Assembly: GCF_014197795.1 (NCBI RefSeq)
Contig: NZ_JACIGI010000001.1
Coordinates: forward strand, 1-64,000
Length of the DNA: 64,000 nucleotides
Direction: 5' to 3'
Source of the DNA: Roseospira goensis
GTDB taxonomy: Bacteria; Pseudomonadota; Alphaproteobacteria; Rhodospirillales; Rhodospirillaceae
Below the pieces are notes generated by a model. That model had not been told where the DNA came from. It was given only the letters and a program-made list of their open reading frames with translations, and did no database searches. The first letter of the stretch is position 1, and every line of letters begins with the position of its first letter. Positions 25,033 through 33,302 of the stretch are shown in pieces. The position numbers were made by a program, and so were the translations under genes.

Positions 25033-28000
25033 ATGCGAGACTCCCACCGCGCCCTCATCAAACGCGCCCTGCCCGGGCTGGGGCTGGCCGCCGCGGGAGT
25101 CGTGGTGGCCAGCCTCGCCCCGTTGCAGGCGATGATCGACCGGCTCATCGACGCGCTCGATCTCACCAAGTGGCTCGGAGTGGTGCTGGCGCCGCCCCTG
25201 GTGGAGGCCCTCACCACCGACTGGCGGGCGGCGGTCCTGGGCGGCGTCGGACTCTTCGCGGGGGTGTCGGGCGCCGGCCTCGCCCCGGTGCGCGCGGCGA
25301 CCGACCGGCTGCTGCCGGACCCGCCGCCGTTCCTGGACCGGACGCTGTTCCGGGACAGGGCGGACGTGTTCAGCCCCTACGCCCGGCCCGACCTGTTCGT
25401 CGGCCGCGACCTGTCGCCGCTGATGCGGTTCGCGGGCGGGGATGTCACCGGCCTTGCGTGGTGGGCGCTGCACGGCCCGCCGGGCTGCGGCAAGTCGCGC
25501 CTCGCCCTGGAATGGCTGCGCCGGCTTGCCACCCTGGAGCGCGGCCGGCGCTGGGATGCCGGCGTCCTGCGCCCGGAGGCCTTGCGCGATCCGGACGTGC
25601 TGGCGCGCTGGCGCTTCCGCCGCCACACCGCGATCGTCCTGGACGACGCCGGCGAACACCCGGCCCGCTGGGCGAGGCTGGCCCGGCTGGCGGCGAACCC
25701 GAGCACCCGCAAGGTCCGGGTGCGGGTCCTGTTCGTCGAACGGACGCGGCCGCGTCCGCAGGTCGGTGGTCCTGGGGATCTGAGCCCGGACCTGCGGCCG
25801 CACTGGACGGCGGTCCTGGCGGCCTGTCACGGGGGCGGGACCGACCCGTCGCTGCCGGTGGCGGACCTGGGCACACAGGCGGTCGCGGCCCTGGCCGCGC
25901 GTGTCCAGGGGACCCCCCTGGCCGAGGCCGATCTGCACACCCTGCTCGACCGCAGCGGGGGCCGGCCCCTGTCGGTGGTCGCCGGTGCGCTGGCCGGGAC
26001 GGACCGCGACGCGGCGGCGGTGTTCCGGGCGCGCGCCGAGGCCCTGGTGACGCCGGACGATCCGGTGCGGGCGCGGGTGCTGGTGCTGGCCGCCCTGGCG
26101 GGACCGGTCGAGCGGACGGCCGTGCGCGCGGCCCTCGGCGATGCGTCGCGGACCCTGCTGGAGACGCTGTTCCCGACCCATGAGGCCCGCCGCCTGCGCC
26201 GGGAGATCCCGGTGCTGCGCCCCGAGACGGTGGCGCAGGCGGTGCTGCTCCAATGCCTGATCGAGTACCCCGAGGCCGCCCGGGACAGCGCCGCCGCCGC
26301 CTTCACGGCCGCCCCGGCGGTGGCGGCGCATCGGTTCGCCCGGCTGTGGCTCGACGGTCCGGACGCCGAGGCGGCGCTCGACCTGGCCGCGGCGCCAGTG
26401 GAGGACGCGCCCGGGGACGACGCCGCGATGGCGCGCGCCCGGGCGATGCTGGACCTGGCGCGGGTCCACGCGCGGGCGACCGGCCATGATGCGCTTGCGC
26501 CGGTCGACATCGAGACCCTGTCCGCGGAACAGCACGCCCACGGGGCGGCGGGCCGGCTGTGGGACATGCTGGCGGTGCACACGGAGGTCATGCTCGCGCT
26601 GGCCGGCCGGCCGGACGACCCGGCGGCGGAACACGGACGGATCCAGGCCCTTCTGTGCGCCTTGCGCCATGTCGCGGAGCACGCGCCCGCGCGCGCGGAC
26701 ATCGATCCGGCGGCGCTGGAGACCGCCCTCGGCGACCGCCTGAGCCGCGCGCTGCGCCGGCCGTCGGCCCGGGCCGAGGACGCGCGGGCGGCCGCCGGCC
26801 ATTACACCAACGCGATCTGGGCGTACGGTGACGGCGCGCTGTCCGAACCCGACCCGGGGCGCGCCGAACGCCTGTGGGCCGCGCTGGCGGCGGCCCGCCG
26901 CCGCCTGGCGGAGATCGACGCCGGGTGGCCCGACGACGCCGCGGTCGCTCGCGAGGTCGCGCGGGGCGCATTCAACCTCATCACAGCGTACGGCGACGGG
27001 GCCCTGGCCGCGACGACGCCCGCCCAGGCCAAGCGGTTGTGGGACCGTGTCCGTGAGGCGGACGACTGGCAGGCGGCGCTCCTGGCGCGTTGGCCCGACG
27101 ATGCCGCCCTCGCGGTGTTGGTCGCCCGGGGCGCGACCAACCTGATTTGCCGCTGCGGCCCTGGGTCCGTGGCCGCGACCACGCCTGCGGAGGCCGACCG
27201 ACTATGGGATCGCGTTGGCGCAGCGCAAGACCGACAGGCGGTGCTCCTGGCGCGCTGGCCGGATGACGCCACGGTCGCGCATGCGGTCGCTCGTAGCGCG
27301 ACGATGCTGATCACAGCGTGCGGCGAGGGGGCACGGGCCTCCGCCGAACCGGAGAAGGCCGAGCGGTTCTGGGGCTGGGTCTTTGTGGCATACGACAGGC
27401 AGACCGGGCTCCTGGCCCGCTGGCCGGACGACGCAGCGGTCGCCGTGGAGGTCGCCCAGGGCGCGACCAACCTGATTGCCGTCTGCGGCCAAGGGACTGT
27501 TGCCGCCACCACGCCGACAGAGGCCGAGCGGTTCTGGGGCTGGGTCGTCGCGGCCCACGACAGGCAAGACGCGCTCCTGGCGCGCTGGCCGGACGACGCG
27601 GCGGTCGCCGTGGAGGTCGCCCAGGGCGCGAACAACCTGATTAACCGCTTCGGAGAAGGGGCCTTGGCCACGACCATGCCGCAGGAGGCCGATCGGTTCT
27701 GGGGCTGGGTCGTCGCGGCCCACGACAGGCAAGACGCGCTCCTGGCACGCTGGCCCGACAACGTGGCGGTCGCCGAGGCTGTCGCCAATTGCGCGACAAA
27801 CCTGATTCACTACTGCGGCAAAGGGGCCTTGGACGCGACCAAGCTGGCGGAGGCCGAACGATTGTGGAGCCTTGTTGTCGCGGCGGAGCAACAGCAGGCC
27901 GCGCTCCTGGCGCGCTGGCCCAAGGATAGCACGGTTGCCGGTGCGGTCGCCGGCGGCGCTCTCAACATGCTCATCACGGTCACGGGCGGTGCATGCCTCG

Positions 28001-28248
28001 AAGCCGTGCAGGACTGGATGGCCGAGGCCCGCGCCGCGCTCACGACGACGGAACACCGCGTGGCCCGGATCATCGAGCGGTGGATTGACGAGCCGGAGAT
28101 CGCGTTTCGGATCGCGTGCTGCGCCGTACTCTTTATTCGCGAAAGACTAGGTGCTCGCGACACTTGGTTCGCGATCGCGCGCCGGATCCGGGAGCGCCAT
28201 CCCTATGACGACCGGATCGCCGCGGAACTGCAGTACCTCGACCTCTGA
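25033..28248 (+). CDS. Membrane-anchored P-loop NTPase with 55-residue repeats (STAND-like)
   Basis: 1071 residues. Two hydrophobic segments near the N-terminus (about 14-31 and 66-85) predict a membrane anchor. An NTPase domain follows: Walker A GPPGCGKS at 148-155, Walker B IVLDD at 201-205, and a winged-helix-like stretch to about residue 430. From about residue 628 come seven near-exact 55-residue repeats with consensus LLARWPDDAAVA...GATNLI..CG.G..AATTP.EA.R.W..V.AA.DRQ, predicted helical. This is the architecture of STAND sensors in which repeats recognise a trigger. No known name. It follows a CHAT fragment on the same strand (105-bp gap), suggesting a former effector-sensor pair. Start ATG 25033; no strong ribosome-binding site is visible. 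Confidence 0.7.
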   Translation: MRDSHRALIKRALPGLGLAAAGVVVASLAPLQAMIDRLIDALDLTKWLGVVLAPPLVEALTTDWRAAVLGGVGLFAGVSGAGLAPVRAATDRLLPDPPPFLDRTLFRDRADVFSPYARPDLFVGRDLSPLMRFAGGDVTGLAWWALHGPPGCGKSRLALEWLRRLATLERGRRWDAGVLRPEALRDPDVLARWRFRRHTAIVLDDAGEHPARWARLARLAANPSTRKVRVRVLFVERTRPRPQVGGPGDLSPDLRPHWTAVLAACHGGGTDPSLPVADLGTQAVAALAARVQGTPLAEADLHTLLDRSGGRPLSVVAGALAGTDRDAAAVFRARAEALVTPDDPVRARVLVLAALAGPVERTAVRAALGDASRTLLETLFPTHEARRLRREIPVLRPETVAQAVLLQCLIEYPEAARDSAAAAFTAAPAVAAHRFARLWLDGPDAEAALDLAAAPVEDAPGDDAAMARARAMLDLARVHARATGHDALAPVDIETLSAEQHAHGAAGRLWDMLAVHTEVMLALAGRPDDPAAEHGRIQALLCALRHVAEHAPARADIDPAALETALGDRLSRALRRPSARAEDARAAAGHYTNAIWAYGDGALSEPDPGRAERLWAALAAARRRLAEIDAGWPDDAAVAREVARGAFNLITAYGDGALAATTPAQAKRLWDRVREADDWQAALLARWPDDAALAVLVARGATNLICRCGPGSVAATTPAEADRLWDRVGAAQDRQAVLLARWPDDATVAHAVARSATMLITACGEGARASAEPEKAERFWGWVFVAYDRQTGLLARWPDDAAVAVEVAQGATNLIAVCGQGTVAATTPTEAERFWGWVVAAHDRQDALLARWPDDAAVAVEVAQGANNLINRFGEGALATTMPQEADRFWGWVVAAHDRQDALLARWPDNVAVAEAVANCATNLIHYCGKGALDATKLAEAERLWSLVVAAEQQQAALLARWPKDSTVAGAVAGGALNMLITVTGGACLEAVQDWMAEARAALTTTEHRVARIIERWIDEPEIAFRIACCAVLFIRERLGARDTWFAIARRIRERHPYDDRIAAELQYLDL
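26914..27990 (+). repeat. Tandem 165-bp coding repeats, about 7 units
   Basis: Unit boundaries taken at the LLARWPDD codons fall at 26914, 27079, 27244, 27409, 27574, 27739 and 27904, always exactly 165 bp apart. The units starting at 27409 and 27574 are almost identical at DNA level over their first ~55 and last ~60 bases, a sign of recent duplication or gene conversion; outer units are more diverged and the last is partial. Length variation between strains is expected. Confidence 0.9.
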
Positions 28249-28540
28249 GCGGTCGGCCGCGTGCCGACCCGCGCGACCGACCGCGCCCGCCCCCGCGTGT
28301 GCCGGAAGACGGCGGCGACCGGGTCGGTCCGCAACGCGGCGCGCCGACGGCCGCCGGCGTGGCGAAGACACCGAGACGCGGCCCTACGTCCGGCAGTACG
28401 ACGGCAGCGGACCGAGATCGAGACCCGGGGGCTCCAGGGTCTCTTACCAACCTCCCGCTCTGGCGCCGCAGGCGGCGGCCAGGCCGGCGCGGATCAGGGG
28501 GGGCGGCGATGTCCTCGCCCCCGAGGTGGCAGACGCCGAC

Positions 28541-28680
28541 TAGAGCCGATTGTTCGAAATCGGAACCGCAGATGCGGTCCGATTTCGAACGTGAATCGGC
28601 TCTATATTATTGATTTTACAGCCGATTATCGCGACAAACCGAAGTCGTGCCGCGATTCCGGTTTGTCGCAATCGGCTGTA
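28541..28680. repeat. Double-hairpin dispersed repeat, copy 1
   Basis: 140-bp element of two adjacent hairpins. First: TAGAGCCGATT ... AATCGGCTCTA enclosing a second inner palindrome around TTCGAAATCGG. Second: ACAGCCGATT and GCGACAAACCG pairing with CGGTTTGTCGC and AATCGGCTGT. The outer arms of both share AGCCGATT. A second copy lacking the inner palindrome is at 44847. It has no coding sense and looks like a MITE/REP-type element. Confidence 0.85.
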
Positions 28681-28789
28681 AGCGCGCGAACGACCGCGCA
28701 CCGGTGAGATAGCAGGTGACCGTCCGCCCCTCGACCCGGGCGCGCAGGAAAGCGGTCGCCGCGGCCCCGCCGGGCTCGGACCGCTCCGC
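28681..28789 (-). pseudogene. SNase-like nuclease fragment
   Basis: About 36 codons on the minus strand, ERSEPGGAAATAFLRARV and EGRTVTCYLTGARSF, match the conserved centre of staphylococcal-nuclease-like proteins (APER...GG.AAT..L..LVEGRTV.C.LTG.RS). The frame runs straight into the double-hairpin repeat at 28680, and no N-terminal part is found upstream. It is a remnant, probably truncated by the repeat. An intact SNase-like gene of a different subtype is at 30388. Confidence 0.55.
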
Positions 28790-28815
28790 CAGTTTTGCTA
28801 GAAAACGCGCTCTCC

Positions 28816-28839
28816 AAACCCGGCTCCGGCCGGGTTTTT
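28816..28839 (+). terminator. Hairpin terminator
   Basis: 9-bp stem AAACCCGGC / GCCGGGTTT with TCCG loop followed by TT. Symmetric enough to act on both strands. Its gene is unclear; it lies in an 894-bp stretch (28249-29142) that otherwise holds only the repeat and the nuclease remnant. Confidence 0.6.
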
Positions 28840-29142
28840 GCGTTGGGTCAAAGGGATATGGGGGGCGGCTGTTCACCGGCGGTGGGCGCCGGCGCCTGGC
28901 GCGCCTCCAGATCCTCGCGGACCGAGATCCGCGCCCCCCGACCCATGATACCGGCCGCCGGACGGACGGACGGACTTCTCCGTCGGCCGGGCGGCGCGAC
29001 TCTGGCATCGCTCTGCGATGCCAGCGTGACCAGATGAGGGGCCGGCGACGGTCGGGGGCCGGGTCTGGCCGCCCGGTCTCGCCGGTTCCCTTCGCCGCCC
29101 AACCCTATTAGTCTGCCCCCCGACACGTCACATGACAGACCG

Positions 29143-30366
29143 ATGATCGCGTTCTTCGCCGCCCTCACCGCCCTGGCCGGCGGCCCGGCCCTGTTCCGCG
29201 CCCTGGTTGGCCTGGGCCGTGGCACCCCCGCGCCCGGCGACGACGAGCGCCGCCTGGCCCTGGCCGTGCGCGGCGCCAGCCTGATCGCCATCGGGGTCTT
29301 GGTGGCGGCGCCGCTGGGGCTGTTCGGCGCCTGGGCCGGCGCGCTCGGCCTGGCCGCCCTGCTGGCGCTGCTGCGGCCGCGCTGGATGGTGCCGGTGCCG
29401 CGTCCCGACCGCTGGCGCGGGGCCGCCGGCTACGGTGTCATGGCGGCGATCATGGCGCTGTTGTGGGCGGTGATGCCGAACCTCGGTCCCGGCTTCGGCC
29501 CGGGCTTTGGCGGGGGCTTTGGCGGGGGCTTCGGCGGGGGGCGGGCCGTGGCCCAGGACCCGTTCCTGATGGACCTGATGGCGGGGACGCTGCTGCTGCT
29601 GGGGCGGGCGTGGCTGTGGTTCGTGCGCGACGGCGCCCCCTTCGCCTCTGGCACCGATCCGGGCACCGATCCGGGCCCCGACCCGGGCGTCGACGCCGGC
29701 CGCGCGGATGCCACAGGCGGGCGCGGAGCGTGGTGGGACCGCGCCTGGCGTCGCCGCGCCGCGGGCGACGCCAGCTTCGCCGATGCCGCGGCCGCGGACC
29801 CGCCGCCGCGCCCGGAGCCGGACCCCGCGTCCGACCCCGAGGGGCCAAAGGCGCGGGCCGCCGCCCGCGACCCGGCGGCCGCCGACGCCGCCCTGGAGGT
29901 GCCCGGCTACGATCCCGAACTGCTGCGCGAGGAGCTGGCCGCGTTCCGGGAGCGCGCCCGCCTGATCGACCGCGTCGCGGTGACCTGGCCCAGCCATCCG
30001 GTTTCGGAGGCGCTGATCCACGTCTCGGTGATCCTCAACGAGACCCGCCGCTTCCTCCAGGACCATCCGGACAAGTACCGCGATCTGCGCCCGATCCTGG
30101 TCACCCACGCCGCCACCGCCGCCGACATCGCCCGCCTCGTGGACCGCATCAAGGGCACCGGGGAGGCGCTGGACGACGCCGAGGCCGTGGCCCACCGGTT
30201 GTTCGCCCTGGCCGGCATGATGCGCGAGGCGCGCCGGCGCTCGACCCAGGCCGAGCGCGACCGGCTGAAGGCCAGCATGGCGGTGATCGACGATGAACTG
30301 AGCGCGCTGTCGGCGGTGCAGGACCTGCGCGCCCGCATGGCCGACGCCCCCCGCGACCCGGCGTGA
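29143..30366 (+). CDS. Membrane protein with XpaC-like C-terminal domain
   Basis: 407 residues. Three or four hydrophobic segments in the first 160 residues with a Gly/Phe-rich loop (GPGFGPGFGGGFGGGFGGG, about 117-135), an Asp/Pro/Gly-rich linker with DPGTDPGPDPG, and a helical C-terminal domain from about 255. In that domain ALIHVSVILNETRRFLQDHPDKY and DLRPILVTHAATAADIARLVD (in parts) resemble the XpaC (5-bromo-4-chloroindolyl phosphate hydrolysis) family, also related to TelA. Function unknown. The gene ends 21 bp before the convergent nuclease gene. Confidence 0.55.
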   Translation: MIAFFAALTALAGGPALFRALVGLGRGTPAPGDDERRLALAVRGASLIAIGVLVAAPLGLFGAWAGALGLAALLALLRPRWMVPVPRPDRWRGAAGYGVMAAIMALLWAVMPNLGPGFGPGFGGGFGGGFGGGRAVAQDPFLMDLMAGTLLLLGRAWLWFVRDGAPFASGTDPGTDPGPDPGVDAGRADATGGRGAWWDRAWRRRAAGDASFADAAAADPPPRPEPDPASDPEGPKARAAARDPAAADAALEVPGYDPELLREELAAFRERARLIDRVAVTWPSHPVSEALIHVSVILNETRRFLQDHPDKYRDLRPILVTHAATAADIARLVDRIKGTGEALDDAEAVAHRLFALAGMMREARRRSTQAERDRLKASMAVIDDELSALSAVQDLRARMADAPRDPA

Positions 30367-30387
30367 GCCGGCCGACGCGTGGTGAGG

Positions 30388-31218
30388 TCAGGGCCGCGGG
30401 CTCGCCGCGTCCAGGGACGGACGACCCCAGCCGTCGGCCAGCGCCGCCTCGTCGCTGCAATAGCGCGCCTCGACGGCGCCATCGGGCAGGTCGGCATAGC
30501 CGGCGTCGAGCGGCACCAGGAACACCCGCCGGCCGTCGGCGTCGACCGTTGCCTTGATCGGGCACGGCGGCGGGTCGATCACGGGATCGTCGGGCAGGCG
30601 GGCGCCGCGGCGCCAGTCCGCCGGCCGCACGAAGTCGGTCCGCCACAGGCCGAGACCGCCGGTGCGGGCGCCGGCCTCGGCCTCGCGGTAGCGCAGCGGT
30701 GCGTCCGCCAGCGCCAGCGCCAGCCCCTGGGACAGCAGCACCAGCGCGATGTCCTTCTGCCCCCCCAGGGCGCAGGTGGCGCGATCCACGCCGGTCTCCG
30801 GATCCGGCGCGCCGGCGGGTGTGCACACCAGGGGCACCAGCGACAACCCGAGGCTGCGGTGCAATGCGAAGGCCGCGTTCTGACCGCAGGCGATCCAGCG
30901 CCCGGCCTGCTGGCAGCGCTGCCCCAGTTCCGGTGCGTCGATCCCCGACAGCGTGAACAGGCCGGTCTCGGTCTGTACCGTGTCGCCGTCGATCACGATC
31001 GGGCGCGGGGCTGGGCCGGCGGTCTCCGCGGCGGCGGCGGGGCCGGCCTCCATGGCGGCCGCGACGGCCAGCGTCATGAGCGCGCGGACGACGCCGCGGG
31101 GGCGCGCCCGCCACCGGCGAGCCCGCCGGCCCGGCCCGCGCGGTCCGCGACCGCCGGTCGAGCCGCCGAGCTGTTGTGCGCCTCCGTGCGTTCCTGGTCT
31201 CACACCGCGTCTCCGCAT
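30388..31218 (-). CDS. Thermonuclease (SNase-like) family protein, exported
   Basis: 276 residues from ATG 31218; a start at 31077 (MTLAVAAAMEAG) would give a tighter signal peptide, and the segment ending in AGPAAAAETA is a likely export signal either way. The SNase-like core shows IDGDTVQTETGLFTLSGIDAPELGQRC, ACGQNAAFALHRSL, TCALGGQKDIALVLLSQGLALA and YREAEAGARTGGLGLWR (all family positions, quoted in parts). A C-terminal extension with two Cys (PPPCPIKATV...ARYCSDEAAL) is added. Likely periplasmic or secreted nuclease; some family members lack activity. Confidence 0.75.
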   Translation of the reverse strand: MRRRGVRPGTHGGAQQLGGSTGGRGPRGPGRRARRWRARPRGVVRALMTLAVAAAMEAGPAAAAETAGPAPRPIVIDGDTVQTETGLFTLSGIDAPELGQRCQQAGRWIACGQNAAFALHRSLGLSLVPLVCTPAGAPDPETGVDRATCALGGQKDIALVLLSQGLALALADAPLRYREAEAGARTGGLGLWRTDFVRPADWRRGARLPDDPVIDPPPCPIKATVDADGRRVFLVPLDAGYADLPDGAVEARYCSDEAALADGWGRPSLDAASPRP

Positions 31219-31442
31219 CCTGGGACCGGATGCGCGCCCCGCGCCGAACCTTCGGGCGAAACGACCCCTGGACCCCGCCAACTTTAGGACGCCGGCCGCC
31301 CGGCGTCCATGTGGATCGCACCCCCACAGGCGCCTGCCGCCGGGTGCCGCCGGGGCCCTTCCCAGCGGCGCGACGGTCGTCTACACCGGACCCGGCGCCC
31401 GCTCCGCGCCGTCCCTCGCGTCCCGGGAGAGCCTGCGTCCTC

Positions 31443-32480
31443 ATGTCGTCCGCCGCCTCCGACTCGTCCGCCCCGCGCCGACGCGGTTTGCTGCGCACCC
31501 TGGCCTGGCAACTCGCCCTGGGCGCCGGTCTGTGCGCCGGCCTTGCCCTCTGGCTGCTGCCGGACGGCGCGCTGGCCCCGCTGGGGACGGCGCTGGCGAC
31601 CACCGAGCCGGGGCCGGTGCTGCTGGCCGGCGCGCTCTATCCGCTGGTGATGCTCAGCCGAGCGCGCCGGCTGGCGGTGGCGGTGCCGCACCTGGCCGGC
31701 GCGGCCGCGACGACCACAGCCGCGCCGCCGCCGCTGGGACGGATGGCGCGGGTGGCGGCGCTGCATTCCATGCTGGCCTCGTTCGCCCCGATGCGCCTCG
31801 GTGAACTGTCGCTGGTCTGGCTGCTGCACCGGGCCGCGGGCACACCGCTGGCCGCCGGTTCGGCGCTGCTGCTGGTGCTGCGGCTGCTCGACCTGGCCGT
31901 GGTGCTGGGGGCCGGGTTGCTGGCCCTGGCGTTGCTGCCGGCGGCGCGGGCCGCGCTGCCGCAGGGTGGCGCCATCGCCGCCGCGCTGCTGGCCCTGCTG
32001 GCGGTGGGGCTGCTGCTGGCCCCCTGGCTGGCCCAGCGCCTGCGGCGGCTGCGGCCGCCGGGGGCGGCGACGGGTCGGCTGGCGCGGCTCTGGACCACCC
32101 TGCTGGGGGCGCTGGCGGCCCAGACCCCGGCCCGTCTGGGTCACCTTCTGGGGTGGACGCTGGTCATCTGGGGCCTGATCTTCGCCATGGCGTGGCTGTG
32201 CGCCAACGCCACCGCGACGCCTGTCGGGCTGGCGGGCGGGATCGCCGGCGGCAGCGCCACCGCGCTGGCCTCGGTGCTGCCGGTCAACACCTTCGCCAAC
32301 GCCGGCACCTTCGAGGCGGCCTGGGTGCTGGCGCTGATCCCGGCCGGCCTGGACGAGGCCACCGCGCTGGCGACCGGCCTGGTGTTCCACGGCATCAGCC
32401 TGCTCGGCTCGGCCCTGCTGGGGGGGCTGGCGCTGCTGGGCGGCGGCCGCCGGCTGCTGTATGGCGCGCCGCCGCAATGA
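31443..32480 (+). CDS. Lysylphosphatidylglycerol synthase-type flippase-domain membrane protein
   Basis: 345 residues with about eight hydrophobic segments and no soluble domain, matching the stand-alone LPG_synthase_TM/UPF0104 family. Characteristic bits: MLASFAPMRLGELSLVWLLHR in the middle (the family's R-x-G-E element) and PVNTFANAGTFEAAWVLAL near the C-terminus (N-x-G-x-F-E). Such proteins act in lipid or glycan translocation across the inner membrane. Start ATG 31443. Extremely Leu/Ala-rich, like the surrounding genes. Confidence 0.75.
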   Translation: MSSAASDSSAPRRRGLLRTLAWQLALGAGLCAGLALWLLPDGALAPLGTALATTEPGPVLLAGALYPLVMLSRARRLAVAVPHLAGAAATTTAAPPPLGRMARVAALHSMLASFAPMRLGELSLVWLLHRAAGTPLAAGSALLLVLRLLDLAVVLGAGLLALALLPAARAALPQGGAIAAALLALLAVGLLLAPWLAQRLRRLRPPGAATGRLARLWTTLLGALAAQTPARLGHLLGWTLVIWGLIFAMAWLCANATATPVGLAGGIAGGSATALASVLPVNTFANAGTFEAAWVLALIPAGLDEATALATGLVFHGISLLGSALLGGLALLGGGRRLLYGAPPQ

Positions 32481-32545
32481 GGGCACACTGTTCGGGTATG
32501 GAGAGCGGGTGCGGGCCTCGGGCCCGCCGGAGAGGAGGAGTTGCG

Positions 32546-33253
32546 ATGCGCGCGATCATCCTGGCGATGCTGGTGTGCGGCGGCCTGCTGGCGGGCGGCG
32601 CGACGGCGCCCGGTCTCGCCGCCGGGACGGCGGAGGACGAGGCCGACGCCCCCGGCCTGGCCTACTGCGCCGCGCTGTCCCGCCAGTGCGGCCTGGCCTG
32701 CAACGAGAGCACCGAGCCGGGCAGCGCCGCCGCCGCCGCCTGCGAGGCCCGCTGCGCGGTCGAGCGGGCGGCCTGCGAGGCCCGCGACGGTCTGGCGCGG
32801 CTGGAGCCCTGGCTGGCCGACAAGGCCGACAAGGTGGACCGCTTCATGCAGGGCTTCCACGGCGACGGCGACGGCGACGGCGACGGCGCGGGCGAGGGCG
32901 GCCCCGGCGGCCCCGGCGGTATTGACGAGGCACCCGGACAGGCGGCGCCGCAGGAGGACGAGGACGCGGACGAGACGGCCGGGGCGTGCCGGGCCGGGCA
33001 CGAGGCCTGCGAGGCGCGCTGCGCGGCCCGATACGGCGACGACGACTACGCCCGCGCCGGCTGCAAGAGCGTGTGCGCGCTGGACCGCGCCACCTGCGAG
33101 GCCAACGCCGGCGTGGAAGCCGCCAAGCCGTTCATCGAACGCGAGACGAAGCGGCTGCGGGACTTCTTCGACGGGTTCCTGGGCGACGACGACGCGCCGC
33201 CGCCGCCGCCCGAATGGCCGCCGACCAACCCCGACGGCACGGTGGACCTGTGA
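32546..33253 (+). CDS. Secreted protein with duplicated Cys-rich module
   Basis: 235 residues with a clear signal peptide (MRAIILAMLVCGGLLAGG, cleavage near AGLAAG) and a strong ribosome-binding site GGAGGAG 7 bp upstream. Two copies of one module, CAALSRQCGLAC...ACEARCAVERAACEA and CRAGHEACEARC...GCKSVCALDRATCEA, each with six cysteines, are joined by an acidic linker containing a (GD)n run. Each module ends in a helix followed by KPFIERETKRLRDFF or the similar LEPWLADKADKVDRF. Not recognised. Probably a disulfide-bonded helical-hairpin periplasmic or surface protein. Confidence 0.7.
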   Translation: MRAIILAMLVCGGLLAGGATAPGLAAGTAEDEADAPGLAYCAALSRQCGLACNESTEPGSAAAAACEARCAVERAACEARDGLARLEPWLADKADKVDRFMQGFHGDGDGDGDGAGEGGPGGPGGIDEAPGQAAPQEDEDADETAGACRAGHEACEARCAARYGDDDYARAGCKSVCALDRATCEANAGVEAAKPFIERETKRLRDFFDGFLGDDDAPPPPPEWPPTNPDGTVDL

Positions 33254-33302
33254 CGGGGGGTGTGTCGGGACGCGCTCCCCGGGCCGAATCGTCCGGCCGG
33301 CC

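Noticed and set aside
28151-28543. A 130-codon plus frame ending at the repeat's TAG
   Set aside because: Starts inside the NTPase gene in another frame and has no recognisable sequence or conserved composition.
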